Positions 14,693 through 22,860 of a stretch of 28,022 nt of DNA are shown here, piece after piece. The stretch's first letter is position 1; every line of letters starts with the position of its first letter. Source of the DNA: Bacteroidales bacterium (GTDB taxonomy: Bacteria; Bacteroidota; Bacteroidia; Bacteroidales; VadinHA17); NCBI GenBank assembly GCA_016936695.1, contig JAFGXK010000110.1:1-28022 (forward strand), given 5' to 3'. The translations under genes were made by a program, and so were the position numbers. Under the pieces are notes generated by a model. That model did no database searches. It was not told the DNA's origin and saw only the letters and a list, made by a program, of their open reading frames with translations.

Positions 14693-16005
14693 TGTTTTTC
14701 TTTGACCCCATTTCTTCCCTTCCCGCTTATGTTATAGTAATCCGCCTGGGCCATTGCCAGGTTTATCCTGTGTATCTCATGGTTTATAAGAACCTGCTTT
14801 TCAGCAGTGATCTCATTGAGCAGATCGGTGGCGGTTATTGTTCCGTTTTCGTACTGAGATTCCGCTGAGGCGGTTATCCTTTTCCTGAGACTTATCAGTT
14901 CGAGATCCGTCTCAAGAAGCGCGCTGAGGCTTGATATTTCAGCCTTTTTAGCTTCAAGCATCCTGGTGAGGTTGTCGGTAAGGTCTGTCTGCCGGTAAGC
15001 AATTATCACATGCTGCAGGCCTATTATCTGTTTTTCTGTTTTTGCCTTGTTCCAGTCGAAGATGTTCCATTTGACCCCTGCACCCAGTATGTAGTAGGGA
15101 GCGAATTCATCCCTGAAGAAGTTGTTGCCGGGAGGATTTCCGTAGCCCAGGGTTGCAAAACCGAAGGCCTTTGGCATCCTGCGGCTGTTGATGACCTGCA
15201 GGCTTGCATCGAGCTGGTCTTTTCTGAGGTCGAAAATCTCGAGCTCGGGTCTGGTTATCACAAAAGTTGTATCGGTTTCGAAAACTGGCATCACCAGTTC
15301 CGACGAAGAGTCAATTTCTGTGGCCGTGAGTCCCGACAGGATCCTGAGAAGCGACTCCCTGCGTATGTGGGTTTCCCTTATTTGTTGTTCAAGCTTTATC
15401 TTCTCAGTGGTCATTACATCGGTATCCGTAGGGAGTATCACTCCGTTTTCAGCGCCCGACTGCATCGAAGCAATCCGTTTGGTGACGATATCCAGGTAAT
15501 TGTTAAGAAGTTCCTCCTGCCTGTCGAGCAGAAGAAGGTTGAAATAGTAAGTGTTGATCTGGCTTCTGAGTTTGTACAGATCGGTCTCGGCCTGCTTTTC
15601 GTTTATTAGGAGATCGGCTTTTTCAATCGCGCGGGCACCTTTTATGGCGCCTCCGTCGTAAATCACCTGGTTAATGTCGACGTTAACCTTGTACTGCTCA
15701 TGTGGCAGTGGTTTAATTGCATCTGCAATTCCCGGTATCGGCAATGATCCAAGGGAATTGCCTATGTCGATCACCTCTGAGTTGTATACAAGGTTGCCGG
15801 ATGCATCGAGAGAAGGCAGCCAGGACCTGGAGAGATTTTTGTCCTTAAGCTCCCATATCCTGCGGTACGAATCTTTTTCCCCGGCCAGTGCACTGGCGGT
15901 TTCCGCCTTCGCGTAGCAATCCCCGAGTGTAAGTGTTTTTCCGTTCTGCCCTTGTGCAATCCATGGGATTATCAAAACGATGAATGCAAGTGCTGTCCTG
16001 TTCAT
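14689..16005 (-). CDS. TolC-family outer-membrane efflux protein
   Basis: The 438-residue protein has a Sec signal (MNRTALAFIVLIIPWIAQGQ). Two repeated outer-membrane-efflux halves with long heptad-rich helices are present: the first includes INTYYFNLLLLDRQEELLNN (near residue 147) and the second LTRMLEAKKAEISSLSALLE (near residue 340). The C-terminal half closes with the SAESQYENGTITATDLLNE pattern typical of TolC proteins. It would form the trimeric outer-membrane channel for the ABC exporter encoded downstream. Its start overlaps the stop of the TetR gene (ATGA, 16002-16005), so regulator and channel are translationally coupled. E. coli ybhGFSR uses an unlinked TolC; here a dedicated one is in the operon, as is usual in Bacteroidota. 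Confidence 0.92.
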   Translation of the reverse strand: MNRTALAFIVLIIPWIAQGQNGKTLTLGDCYAKAETASALAGEKDSYRRIWELKDKNLSRSWLPSLDASGNLVYNSEVIDIGNSLGSLPIPGIADAIKPLPHEQYKVNVDINQVIYDGGAIKGARAIEKADLLINEKQAETDLYKLRSQINTYYFNLLLLDRQEELLNNYLDIVTKRIASMQSGAENGVILPTDTDVMTTEKIKLEQQIRETHIRRESLLRILSGLTATEIDSSSELVMPVFETDTTFVITRPELEIFDLRKDQLDASLQVINSRRMPKAFGFATLGYGNPPGNNFFRDEFAPYYILGAGVKWNIFDWNKAKTEKQIIGLQHVIIAYRQTDLTDNLTRMLEAKKAEISSLSALLETDLELISLRKRITASAESQYENGTITATDLLNEITAEKQVLINHEIHRINLAMAQADYYNISGKGRNGVKEKQ

Positions 16006-16730
16006 ATATTCTTCCTTTTTCCTTTATTGCCTGATGTTTGTTGTGCTTTGACAAGCAGATCACCCTTATGCGGAGAAGGTTTTTCCAGGGATTGTTTTTT
16101 GTCGTTCTGCCCGGCGTCTGAACCTTTTATCGCCCTGATGACAAAGTCGGCTGCAAAATCCTTCCTTTCTTCAAGATATTCGTTGTAGTCATAACCTGCC
16201 TTTTTAAACAATACTTCCATTATACCCTTCGCTGCAAACGGGAAGATGCTTATGGCTGCTATGGATGTCATCAGCTGGGGCATTATCTCCCTTGTTATGT
16301 TGTATCTGATGAGTTCATCATGATGCAGCCTTTCCAGAGTGTTCCAGAATTCATTTACGCTGAACCTCTGGAGCAGTTTCTTCATCCTTGCCGGATTCCT
16401 GTTGATCTCGTTCAGTATGAATGCGGGAAGACGAGGATTCTTCTGAAGAAAAGAAATATGCTCCCTGAAGAAGAACCTTATCTTTTCCTCCAGGCTGGCC
16501 TTTTCGTCAAACACAAAGGAAAACCTGCTGAACATCACAGTTGCCAACTTATCAAACACCGCATCGAACAGGTGATCTTTGGTGCGGTAATAATAATGCA
16601 GCAAGGCCTTGTTGATCCCGGCATGGTTGGCTATATCCTGCATCCTGGCTCCGTCCATGCCCTTTTCAATGAAAACCTCGGTGGCTGATTCGAAGATCCT
16701 TTCCTCAGTCTGTTTTTCAACTTCTGTCAT
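16002..16730 (-). CDS. TetR-family regulator leading the efflux operon
   Basis: The 242-residue protein has an N-terminal TetR helix-turn-helix (about residues 9-55: RIFESATEVFIEKG, MQDIANHAGINKALLHYYYRTKDHLFDAVF). The ligand-binding C-terminal domain (about 70-200) contains the NPRLPAFILNEINRNP segment typical of the YbiH/CecR-like group. The tail after about 205 is charged and poorly structured. It is the first gene of the operon and overlaps the tolC-like gene by 4 bases. A promoter (16784-16815) with an overlapping palindrome (16758-16785) lies just upstream. The simplest reading is an autorepressor released by a drug or toxic metabolite. In E. coli, CecR regulates the homologous ybhGFSR genes. 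Confidence 0.92.
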   Translation of the reverse strand: MTEVEKQTEERIFESATEVFIEKGMDGARMQDIANHAGINKALLHYYYRTKDHLFDAVFDKLATVMFSRFSFVFDEKASLEEKIRFFFREHISFLQKNPRLPAFILNEINRNPARMKKLLQRFSVNEFWNTLERLHHDELIRYNITREIMPQLMTSIAAISIFPFAAKGIMEVLFKKAGYDYNEYLEERKDFAADFVIRAIKGSDAGQNDKKQSLEKPSPHKGDLLVKAQQTSGNKGKRKNI

Positions 16731-16757
16731 ATTGACCTTTTGATTTAACTTTCGGGA

Positions 16758-16785
16758 TGAACCATAAGGTTTAACCGAATGGTCA
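16758..16785. promoter_or_regulatory. Candidate TetR operator
   Basis: The 28-base site has outer arms TGAACCAT (16758-16765) and ATGGTCA (16779-16785), complementary except for one extra A, and inner arms AACC (16760-16763) and GGTT (16768-16771). It covers the predicted transcription start (about 16778) and touches the -7 box, the usual location for repression by a TetR protein. The assignment is from symmetry and position only. Confidence 0.45.
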
Positions 16786-16815
16786 AAAATATGACAGATT
16801 TTTTATAAATACAAA
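16784..16815 (-). promoter_or_regulatory. Promoter of the TetR-efflux operon
   Basis: On the minus strand this reads TTTG (16815-16812), a 20-base spacer, then TATTTTTG (16791-16784). Both elements and the spacing match the Bacteroidota housekeeping promoter (TTTG, 19-21 bases, TAnnTTTG). The start is predicted near 16778, giving a leader of about 48 bases to the ATG at 16730. Confidence 0.65.
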
Positions 16816-16879
16816 TTTTTCTAAGGATTTTTTCAGATGATTGGTTTGATGTGTTGGCTCAGACTTTACCTTTGGGCTC

Positions 16880-17020
16880 TACCCCTAAATCCCCCAAGGG
16901 GGACTTGAAATCCGTATTCATTGATGGATTTTTTATAAATATTACAAAACCTTCAACGCCTGATTCTTAAAGCCCCCCCTGGGGGGTTGGGGGTAAAACC
17001 GTCCTGCGGGATTAGGGGTA
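16880..17020. repeat. 141-base repeat element with terminal inverted repeats
   Basis: The left end TACCCCTAAATCCC (16880-16893) is the reverse complement of the right end GGGATTAGGGGTA (17008-17020) apart from one missing base. Inside are CCCCCAAGGGGG (16891-16902) and a C7-T-G6 palindrome near 16973-16986, followed by GGGGGTAAAAC (16989-16999), which recurs at the GH43 3' end. The element ends 3 bases before the cysK stop codon. It carries no gene. It resembles the non-coding palindromic repeats dispersed in Bacteroidota genomes and may act as a terminator-like structure or be a small mobile element. Confidence 0.55.
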
Positions 17021-17023
17021 TTC

Positions 17024-17935
17024 TCAGAACAGCTCTTCCGTTGTCAAATACTTTTCGCCCGAGTCGTAATTGAACAACAGAATGGTAGATCCTTTCTGAA
17101 GAGAGCCGCTTTTCTGATGAACCGCCGCAAGCGCTGCTCCGGTTGATATCCCCACAAACAAACCTTCTTCTCTTGCAGCCTTTCTTGTGAAAGAATAGGC
17201 TTCTTCCCTGCTTATCCTGATTACTTCGTCGATCAGCTGTGTGTCGAGTATCGAGGGTACGAATCCCGGACCTATTCCCTGAATAGGGTGGGGACCGGGA
17301 GTGCCGCCGCTAAGCACGGGCGACTGTTCTGGTTCAACGGCGAATACTCTCAGACGCGGGAATCTTTGTTTCAGCATACCGGCGCATCCCGTAAGATGTC
17401 CTCCCGTTCCAACACATGCAAACATATAGTCGAGTCCGCCCGGAAAGTCATTTAATATTTCCTCTGCTGTGGTTTTAATATGGATCTCCGGATTGGCAGG
17501 GTTGTCAAACTGCATTGGTATCCACGAGCCGGGTATCTCCGATTTCAGCTGGTAAGCTCTTTCAATTGCACCTTTCATACCTTTTTCTCTCGGGGTCAGT
17601 TCTAACTCCGCCCCGTAGGCGCTCATTATCTTTCTTCTTTCAACTGACATTGACTCGGGCATGACAAGGATAACCCTGTAATTCCTGCAGGCCGCAACCA
17701 TTGCCAGCCCGATTCCGGTATTGCCCGATGTCGGTTCAATGATCACGCTTCCCGGTTTCAGCACTCCGTTTCTCTCGGCATCATTGATCATCGATAAAGC
17801 GATACGGTCCTTAATGCTGCCTCCGGGGTTTGCCCTCTCAAGCTTGATCCATACACTCAGTGAGGGATCAAAAAGCCTGTTTATCCTTAAAACCGGGGTG
17901 TTTCCTATAAGATCGAGTACGGAATCTGCTTTCAT
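17024..17935 (-). CDS. cysK: Cysteine synthase (O-acetylserine sulfhydrylase)
   Basis: This 303-residue PLP enzyme makes cysteine from O-acetylserine and sulfide. The lysine forming the PLP Schiff base is K42 in PGGSIKDRIALSMI. The substrate loop TSGNTG is at 69-74, GTGGHLTG is the phosphate-binding glycine loop, and STGAALAA lies near residues 264-271. Length and motif order are standard for CysK; there is no CBS regulatory domain. It lies 17 bases downstream of cysE on the same strand, so the two form an operon encoding the pathway from serine to cysteine, and the proteins of this pair commonly form a complex. The C-terminus (TEELF) does not have the Ile-ending tail of SAT, as expected for the synthase side. 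Confidence 0.95.
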   Translation of the reverse strand: MKADSVLDLIGNTPVLRINRLFDPSLSVWIKLERANPGGSIKDRIALSMINDAERNGVLKPGSVIIEPTSGNTGIGLAMVAACRNYRVILVMPESMSVERRKIMSAYGAELELTPREKGMKGAIERAYQLKSEIPGSWIPMQFDNPANPEIHIKTTAEEILNDFPGGLDYMFACVGTGGHLTGCAGMLKQRFPRLRVFAVEPEQSPVLSGGTPGPHPIQGIGPGFVPSILDTQLIDEVIRISREEAYSFTRKAAREEGLFVGISTGAALAAVHQKSGSLQKGSTILLFNYDSGEKYLTTEELF

Positions 17936-17952
17936 AAAGTTCCTGGAGTGAA

Positions 17953-18732
17953 TTAAATGATGAAATTGATCGGTTCGCTGTAATTATTGGCGTCCCTGAC
18001 CACTATCTGGCTCTTGTGATATACTACCGAAAATGGGGCCACGCTTTCGGTGAGCCATACATTTCCACCGATTATGCTGTTCCTTCCAACCACCGTTTCT
18101 CCTCCAAGGATAGTGCTCCCTGCATAGAGGATCACATTGTCGCCGATAGTAGGGTGACGCTTGCTTGATGCCTTGCCCTTGCTGACACTCAACGCCCCGA
18201 GTGTAACTCCCTGGTAAAGCTTTACATTGTTACCTATTTCTGTTGTCTCACCGACAACGATCCCCGTTCCGTGATCAATCGAAAAAGGACTTCCGATTTT
18301 CGCACCGGGATGAATGTCAATACCTGTTTCCCGATGGGCGTATTCGGTTATCATCCTTGGCAGCAGAGGTACGCCGGAACCTGCAAGCAAGTGGGCGATC
18401 CTGTAGCAAAATATGGCGAAGAAGCCGGGATATACAGCCACCACCTCTATCAGCTGCGTTGCTGCGGGGTCGGATTCAAGAATGAACTCAGCATCGCGGA
18501 GAAGGGTCTTTTTCAGTTCCGGAAGGGTTTCAAGGAAATCAGCCGCAATCTTCTCCCTGTCGTCGGCCAGACTGTCAAGAGCCAGAAGCAGATGCTCCCT
18601 TGCCGAGCCATCCCTGTCGTGAGGCTCCGCTTCTGCCATCTTTTCTCCAAAAGGGAACATAAGTTTGAATGTGGTCCTTACAAACCGTAAAACGGCCTTG
18701 TTATCGGGTATCCACGATTTACGTTTAGTCAC
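17953..18732 (-). CDS. cysE: Serine O-acetyltransferase
   Basis: The 259-residue enzyme transfers acetyl from acetyl-CoA to serine, the first step of cysteine synthesis. After a helical N-terminal domain (about 1-125) comes a left-handed beta-helix of hexapeptide repeats. Catalytic residues match CysE: D139 in GIDIHPGAKIG and H154 in SIDHGTGIVVGET. The segment QGVTLGALSVSKGKASSKRH contains the extended loop of the longer CysE/EpsC type, and HPTIGDNVILYAGSTILGG continues the helix. The C-terminus ends NFII; a terminal Ile is what SAT inserts into the CysK active site to form the cysteine synthase complex. A TAACTTTG -7 box is at 18783-18790 on the minus strand, about 50 bases upstream. Confidence 0.95.
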   Translation of the reverse strand: MTKRKSWIPDNKAVLRFVRTTFKLMFPFGEKMAEAEPHDRDGSAREHLLLALDSLADDREKIAADFLETLPELKKTLLRDAEFILESDPAATQLIEVVAVYPGFFAIFCYRIAHLLAGSGVPLLPRMITEYAHRETGIDIHPGAKIGSPFSIDHGTGIVVGETTEIGNNVKLYQGVTLGALSVSKGKASSKRHPTIGDNVILYAGSTILGGETVVGRNSIIGGNVWLTESVAPFSVVYHKSQIVVRDANNYSEPINFII

Positions 18733-18782
18733 TTTTCCCTGGTTTTATTTACAATTAAACATCATTTTGAGAAATGTGTTTG

Positions 18783-18790
18783 CAAAGTTA
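18783..18790 (-). promoter_or_regulatory. Possible -7 element of cysE-cysK
   Basis: The minus strand reads TAACTTTG, fitting TAnnTTTG, 50 bases before the cysE ATG. No TTTG at the right upstream distance. Confidence 0.3.
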
Positions 18791-18851
18791 CATAAAATGA
18801 GGCTACGAGGTTGAATTTTATCTCTGACGTACCAGATACTTATTAAATAAT

Positions 18852-18859
18852 TAATTTTG
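18852..18859 (+). promoter_or_regulatory. -7 element that decides the start of the following hydrolase gene
   Basis: TAATTTTG fits TAnnTTTG and predicts a transcript start near 18866. The in-frame TTG at 18857 lies within this box and so would not be transcribed, which supports the ATG at 18908 as the real start. Confidence 0.4.
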
Positions 18860-18907
18860 ATAGTAAATGAAATTCCGGTTCTCCCGGAGCGGCTTAAACT
18901 GCTTTGT

Positions 18908-19906
18908 ATGGCAAAAGTGATTATTGGTGTTCACGGACTGGGAAACAAACCTCCCGGACCCCTGCTTGAACAATGGTGGAGATCTTCAATTAAAGAGGGC
19001 TTGAAACGCGGAAAATATAAAGTCTCCCTTCCCTTGTTCGAGATGGCTCCATGGTCCGATATTATCCATAAAAGACCCCAGGATCCGTTAGTGGATGATC
19101 CGGAAAGTCCTTATTTCATTGATGAGAAGTACACAGAAGCCCAACCCGATTTTCATCCTGGAGACAACAGTACCCGGAAGAAAGTTGTCGATTTCCTAGG
19201 CCACCAGATGAACCGGGTCTTTCTTAACGAAGACCTGACTCTTAATTATTCTTTCATAACCGATGCAATCATAAGCAGGTATTTCAACGACCTCGAGATT
19301 TATTATTCCGGAATACACGTTGAATCGTATGAAGGATCTGCCACTTACAGGGAAGTCATAAGGATGAGGCTCCTGGATAAACTGATTGAACACAGGAAGG
19401 ACGATATAATGCTGATCGGTCATTCCATGGGCTCCATAATAGCCTTTGATGTCCTTACTTTCATGGCTCCGGAGATCAGGATCAATACTCTTGTGACAAT
19501 GGGTTCGCCGCTGGGATTACCGGTCGTGATAAGCAGGATTGCTGCAGAGTTGAGGCAGAAAGGTATAAGCGATAAGCGGCTGAAATCACCTCCGGGGATA
19601 AAAGGAAAATGGTATAACTATGCCGACATCCTCGATACCGTTGCCTTTAATTACAGACTGGCTGATTATTATAACGCGAACAGTTCCGGCGTTAAACCGG
19701 TTGATCATCTGGTTATAAACGACTATGAAATCAACAATGAAAGAAATCCTCACAAGGCGTACGGATACCTCCGCACTCCCCAGTTCACGGCTGCCATTAA
19801 CGAATTCATAACTGCCGGAAAATTGTCTGTTAAGGAAAGGATTATACGCTGGGTTCTGAGAACCCCGTCTCCATTCAGTTCATCTCCGGCCCGGATTCTA
19901 CCCTAA
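18908..19906 (+). CDS. Cytoplasmic alpha/beta hydrolase (GHSMG serine hydrolase)
   Basis: The 332-residue protein starts at the ATG at 18908 (MAKVIIGVHGLGNKPPGPLL); an upstream TTG is rejected on promoter grounds. VHGLGNKP is the oxyanion-loop HG motif. IMLIGHSMGSIIAFDVL is the nucleophile elbow with a canonical G-H-S-M-G serine, followed by TLVTMGSPLGLP, typical of lipase-like hydrolases that act on bulky or membrane lipids. A downstream D (YADILDTVAFNY) and H (ERNPHKAYGYL) are candidates for the remaining triad members. There is no signal peptide. The 75 residues between the HG loop and the elbow include a polar lid-like region. It is divergent from cysE and convergent with the TPR gene. 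The substrate is unknown. Confidence 0.78.
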   Translation: MAKVIIGVHGLGNKPPGPLLEQWWRSSIKEGLKRGKYKVSLPLFEMAPWSDIIHKRPQDPLVDDPESPYFIDEKYTEAQPDFHPGDNSTRKKVVDFLGHQMNRVFLNEDLTLNYSFITDAIISRYFNDLEIYYSGIHVESYEGSATYREVIRMRLLDKLIEHRKDDIMLIGHSMGSIIAFDVLTFMAPEIRINTLVTMGSPLGLPVVISRIAAELRQKGISDKRLKSPPGIKGKWYNYADILDTVAFNYRLADYYNANSSGVKPVDHLVINDYEINNERNPHKAYGYLRTPQFTAAINEFITAGKLSVKERIIRWVLRTPSPFSSSPARILP

Positions 19907-19907
19907 A

Positions 19908-19944
19908 GTCTGGTATTCCAGACACATAAAGGATTGGCCTTTAT
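19908..19944. terminator. Two tandem hairpins between convergent genes
   Basis: GTCTGG-TATT-CCAGAC (19908-19923) and ATAAAGG-ATTGG-CCTTTAT (19926-19944) are two perfect stem-loops filling most of the 48-base gap between the hydrolase stop (19906) and the TPR gene stop (19955). There is no T-tract on either strand, so intrinsic termination is not proven; they may be bidirectional 3'-end stabilisers. Confidence 0.5.
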
Positions 19945-19954
19945 GCTCAGTCTG

Positions 19955-20929
19955 TTACTGGCATTTCAGATTTGTTCTTTTGGCTTTTGAAGGCTCAGCA
20001 AAAGGTCCGAACATTGCATTCTTAAAGGAAGAACAGGCTTCTGCTGTCTGACCTTTGCCTTCCTGACCGAGACCAAGCTGGAAATAGAATTTGGCTTTGG
20101 CTTCTGCTTCTCCTGTTTCGAGGGCAAGACCTTTCCGGGCATATTCGATTCCACTGTCAAACGACTTCTTTTTGTTGTAAACATCAGCAAAGAAGTAGAA
20201 GAGATCCTTGTCTTCACCGTATTTAGCGGCCTTTTCAAGAAGTACGAGAGCTTCATCAAGGTTTTCTGCCTGGTTTTGCTGCGAACCTGCTGCACGGAAA
20301 TACTCAAGCGCGAGAGTGGATGCCTGTTTTATGACCTGGTCGTCCTTACCGGCCTCGAGCTTGCCAAGGAACAGATCAATAGTCTCTTCGAAAGCTGCTG
20401 AGTTGTTCTGACTCCTGTAGATCAGGGCCTTGTTGTACATAGCATTGTTGTAGTCGGGATTGATGGCCAGAAGGCTGTCGAATGCCAGAAGAGCATTGTC
20501 ATAATCCTTCGCTGTGAATGATTCCGTACCCATTTTATTATAGGCCTGAACCAGTATCTTTGATGCATTGTCCTTACCCGCCGTGTTATTGTATTTTTCG
20601 GCAGCAGCTATCGCCGTCTTTGCAGCCTTAATGATTTCGGCAGTAGGCTTATTTTCCTTTATTGCGTTATTGGCAGCCCTTACATACAACCCGGGCAGTA
20701 CCTGCATGGCTTTGGTTTTCAAATCATTGGCCGATTCTCCCACCTTTTCCGACAGCGTCACCACATTTTCGAATGCCGCTATGGCAGCCGTAACATCAGT
20801 CTGAAGCACCTTTGCTCCTTCATTATAGGATTTTATCACATCATTTCTTTCCTGTCCGTTCAACACCGAAACCGCCGCAAATGCAACCAGGAAGAGTCCC
20901 GCAAATTTCTTCATTATTTGTTTATTCAT
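19955..20929 (-). CDS. Secreted tetratricopeptide-repeat protein
   Basis: The 324-residue protein has a Sec signal (MKKFAGLFLVAFAAVSVLNGQ from residue 6; a second possible ATG at 20914). The mature part is helical with TPR-type units, most clearly around residues 145-180 (YDNALLAFDSLLAINPDYNNAMYNKALIYRS, cited here only as the first 20 residues YDNALLAFDSLLAINPDYNN) and 225-290 (NLDEALVLLEKAAKYG, SFDSGIEYARKGLALE, KAKFYFQLGLGQEGKG). The rest is alanine/lysine-rich helix pairs. TPR proteins are protein-protein scaffolds; this one would act in the periplasm or on the envelope. There is no enzyme domain. It is a single-gene unit with 427 bases of upstream DNA. No specific partner is visible. Confidence 0.85.
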   Translation of the reverse strand: MNKQIMKKFAGLFLVAFAAVSVLNGQERNDVIKSYNEGAKVLQTDVTAAIAAFENVVTLSEKVGESANDLKTKAMQVLPGLYVRAANNAIKENKPTAEIIKAAKTAIAAAEKYNNTAGKDNASKILVQAYNKMGTESFTAKDYDNALLAFDSLLAINPDYNNAMYNKALIYRSQNNSAAFEETIDLFLGKLEAGKDDQVIKQASTLALEYFRAAGSQQNQAENLDEALVLLEKAAKYGEDKDLFYFFADVYNKKKSFDSGIEYARKGLALETGEAEAKAKFYFQLGLGQEGKGQTAEACSSFKNAMFGPFAEPSKAKRTNLKCQ

Positions 20930-21356
20930 TTTATTTCAGATTATCAGGTTATTACAATATTTAATTAATTAAGGCGCGTAAAATTAAAAAAAATCTCAAA
21001 TTATCAACTGTCTAAATGACAAGTATGGGGAATAATTTGTTTAACAGGTGAAAAAAAGCAATGGCTCCCTTTGAATGTACGGTTCCCGTTGTTGGAGATC
21101 CCGCATCCCGTGGTTTTTGTTAAGCCATTCACTGCATGAGGCAGACGCAAACAATTTTTACCGCAAGGCATACCTTAGTTTAAGAAAGCATTAATGGTTA
21201 TTATTAGTTAAAACCGATACAAATTTTATTTTATTGGTACAAAATTTGATCATATTAGTTGTTATTGAAATTATTTTGCACTGAAAATTAAGGATCTATA
21301 AAGTTTGGGAATTTTATATTATTTTTGGAACCTGTCAATTAAGACCTTTAAAAACA
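20930..21356. other. 427-base gap between TPR and S41 genes
   Basis: The region is AT-rich and non-coding on both strands as far as I can see. It contains GATCCCGCATCCCG at 21098-21111, a half copy of the hairpin repeat found at 25961-25997, and a -7 box for the S41 gene at 21320-21327. TTAATTAATTAA at 20961-20972 is a simple AT palindrome near the TPR start. No RNA gene is recognised. Confidence 0.6.
21320..21327 (+). promoter_or_regulatory. Probable -7 element of the S41 protease gene
   Basis: TATTTTTG matches TAnnTTTG, 30 bases before the ATG at 21357. The nearest TTTG (21304-21307) is only 12 bases upstream, too close for a standard -33 element. Confidence 0.4.
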
Positions 21357-22853
21357 ATGAGAAACCTGAAATACTTATATGCTGCCTTACTCCTGGTACT
21401 TATAATTCCGGGAGCTTGCAAAAAGGATCCTGAGCCTCCTGTAGTGATCGAAGAAGCGTCCGACGAGAAAAAATTCATCTACGACGGTCTTTCCACTTAC
21501 TACTTCTGGGAGAAACAGGTTCCGGCACTCACAAATTCTGTCTATGATTCAAACAAGGACAGCCTGAATGCTTTTCTGAATAAATATACTGACCCGGAGG
21601 ATCTTTTTTACAGTCTCCTTTACAAATACCAGGAGGTCGACAGATTCTCGTTCGTTGTTGATGATTATGCCGAACTGGACGACTGGCTGGCCGGTATTTC
21701 GGAAACAGTCGGAATGAATTTCCAGCTTTACTATATCGATGATGCCAGCAACAACCTTGTAGGTATAATAAGATATGTGTTTAAAGATTCCCCTGCCGAC
21801 CTTGCAGGACTGAAACGCGGCGACATATTCACTCATATAAACAACCAGCAGCTTACGGATGACAACTACCAGTCGCTCCTGTTTACAAACGTCAGCTACA
21901 CTATGGGTTTTGCCGACTATAACGGAACCAGCTTTGTTTCCAATGGGCGCACCGTGTCTCTTACTGCAATTGAACTGATGGAAAATCCCATCTTTCTCGA
22001 CACAATACTCGATGTTGATGGTATAAAAGTGGGCTACCTTGTGTACAACGGATTTAACAGTTCGTTCGATATCAGAATCAATACAACCTACGATATCGCC
22101 CTCAATAATGTGATGGGAAATTTCAGGGATGGAAATATCAGCAAGCTGATCCTCGACCTCAGGTACAATCCGGGCGGTTTCGTGAATTCAGCCATTTACC
22201 TGGCAAGCATGATCCATTCCGCAAATCCCAGCCTGGTTTTTGCAAAAACCCAGTTCAACGATTTTCTTACCAGCTATTACCTGACAAATTATGGTCAGGA
22301 TTATTTCAATGAGTATTTCCAGGCCAGCATACCTGCTACGGACAATACACCTGCTACACCTATAAACTCACTCGGACTGGGCGAGATATATGTAATCACT
22401 TCCTCTGAAACGGCTTCAGCATCAGAAATGCTTATAAATGGACTCAGACCCTATATCACTGTAAAACAGGTTGGCACCAATACCTACGGAAAAAATGTGG
22501 GCTCATTCACAATCAAGGACTATATCGATAACGCAGGCACAGTTAACCCAAGACATAAATGGGCCATGCAGCCGGTGGTTCTCAAAATAGCCAACTCAGA
22601 GGACTTCAGTGATTTTACCAACGGGCTTCCACCCGATATAGTCGCCAGGGAATATGCAGTCGACTTGCTGCCCCTGGGAGATCCCGATGAGGAAATGCTG
22701 AAAGCCTGTCTGGATGATATCCGGGGAGTGAAATCCGCACCGCTTGTGAGAATATCCCCGTTCAGATCGTTCAAATCGACGAATGATATGTCGCCGATGA
22801 ACAGAATGATGTATATTGATAAGGTTCTTCCGCTGCCGGAAAAAGTACGCTGA
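21357..22853 (+). CDS. S41-family (CtpA/Prc-like) peptidase lipoprotein
   Basis: The 498-residue protein has a lipoprotein signal with lipobox IPGAC (C21). It contains an N-terminal helical segment (about 36-110), a PDZ domain (about 115-205, with FKDSPADLAGLKRGDIFTHI) and an S41 serine peptidase core (about 225-410). The catalytic dyad is S354 in TASASEM and K379 in YGKNVG, exactly 25 residues apart as in Prc and CtpA. LILDLRYNPGGFVNSA is the family's conserved strand. It would be an envelope-anchored protease acting on C-termini of periplasmic or exported proteins. It is longer than E. coli-type cores, with a C-terminal extension of about 60 residues. It is monocistronic, ending 7 bases from the convergent phosphatidyltransferase gene. 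Confidence 0.92.
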   Translation: MRNLKYLYAALLLVLIIPGACKKDPEPPVVIEEASDEKKFIYDGLSTYYFWEKQVPALTNSVYDSNKDSLNAFLNKYTDPEDLFYSLLYKYQEVDRFSFVVDDYAELDDWLAGISETVGMNFQLYYIDDASNNLVGIIRYVFKDSPADLAGLKRGDIFTHINNQQLTDDNYQSLLFTNVSYTMGFADYNGTSFVSNGRTVSLTAIELMENPIFLDTILDVDGIKVGYLVYNGFNSSFDIRINTTYDIALNNVMGNFRDGNISKLILDLRYNPGGFVNSAIYLASMIHSANPSLVFAKTQFNDFLTSYYLTNYGQDYFNEYFQASIPATDNTPATPINSLGLGEIYVITSSETASASEMLINGLRPYITVKQVGTNTYGKNVGSFTIKDYIDNAGTVNPRHKWAMQPVVLKIANSEDFSDFTNGLPPDIVAREYAVDLLPLGDPDEEMLKACLDDIRGVKSAPLVRISPFRSFKSTNDMSPMNRMMYIDKVLPLPEKVR

Positions 22854-22860
22854 TCAGGGA

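Noticed and set aside
15010..15609. Plus-strand open frame (199 codons) opposite the TolC-family gene
   Set aside because: Antisense to a well-supported coding region, no domain, no promoter; a by-product of codon use on the opposite strand.
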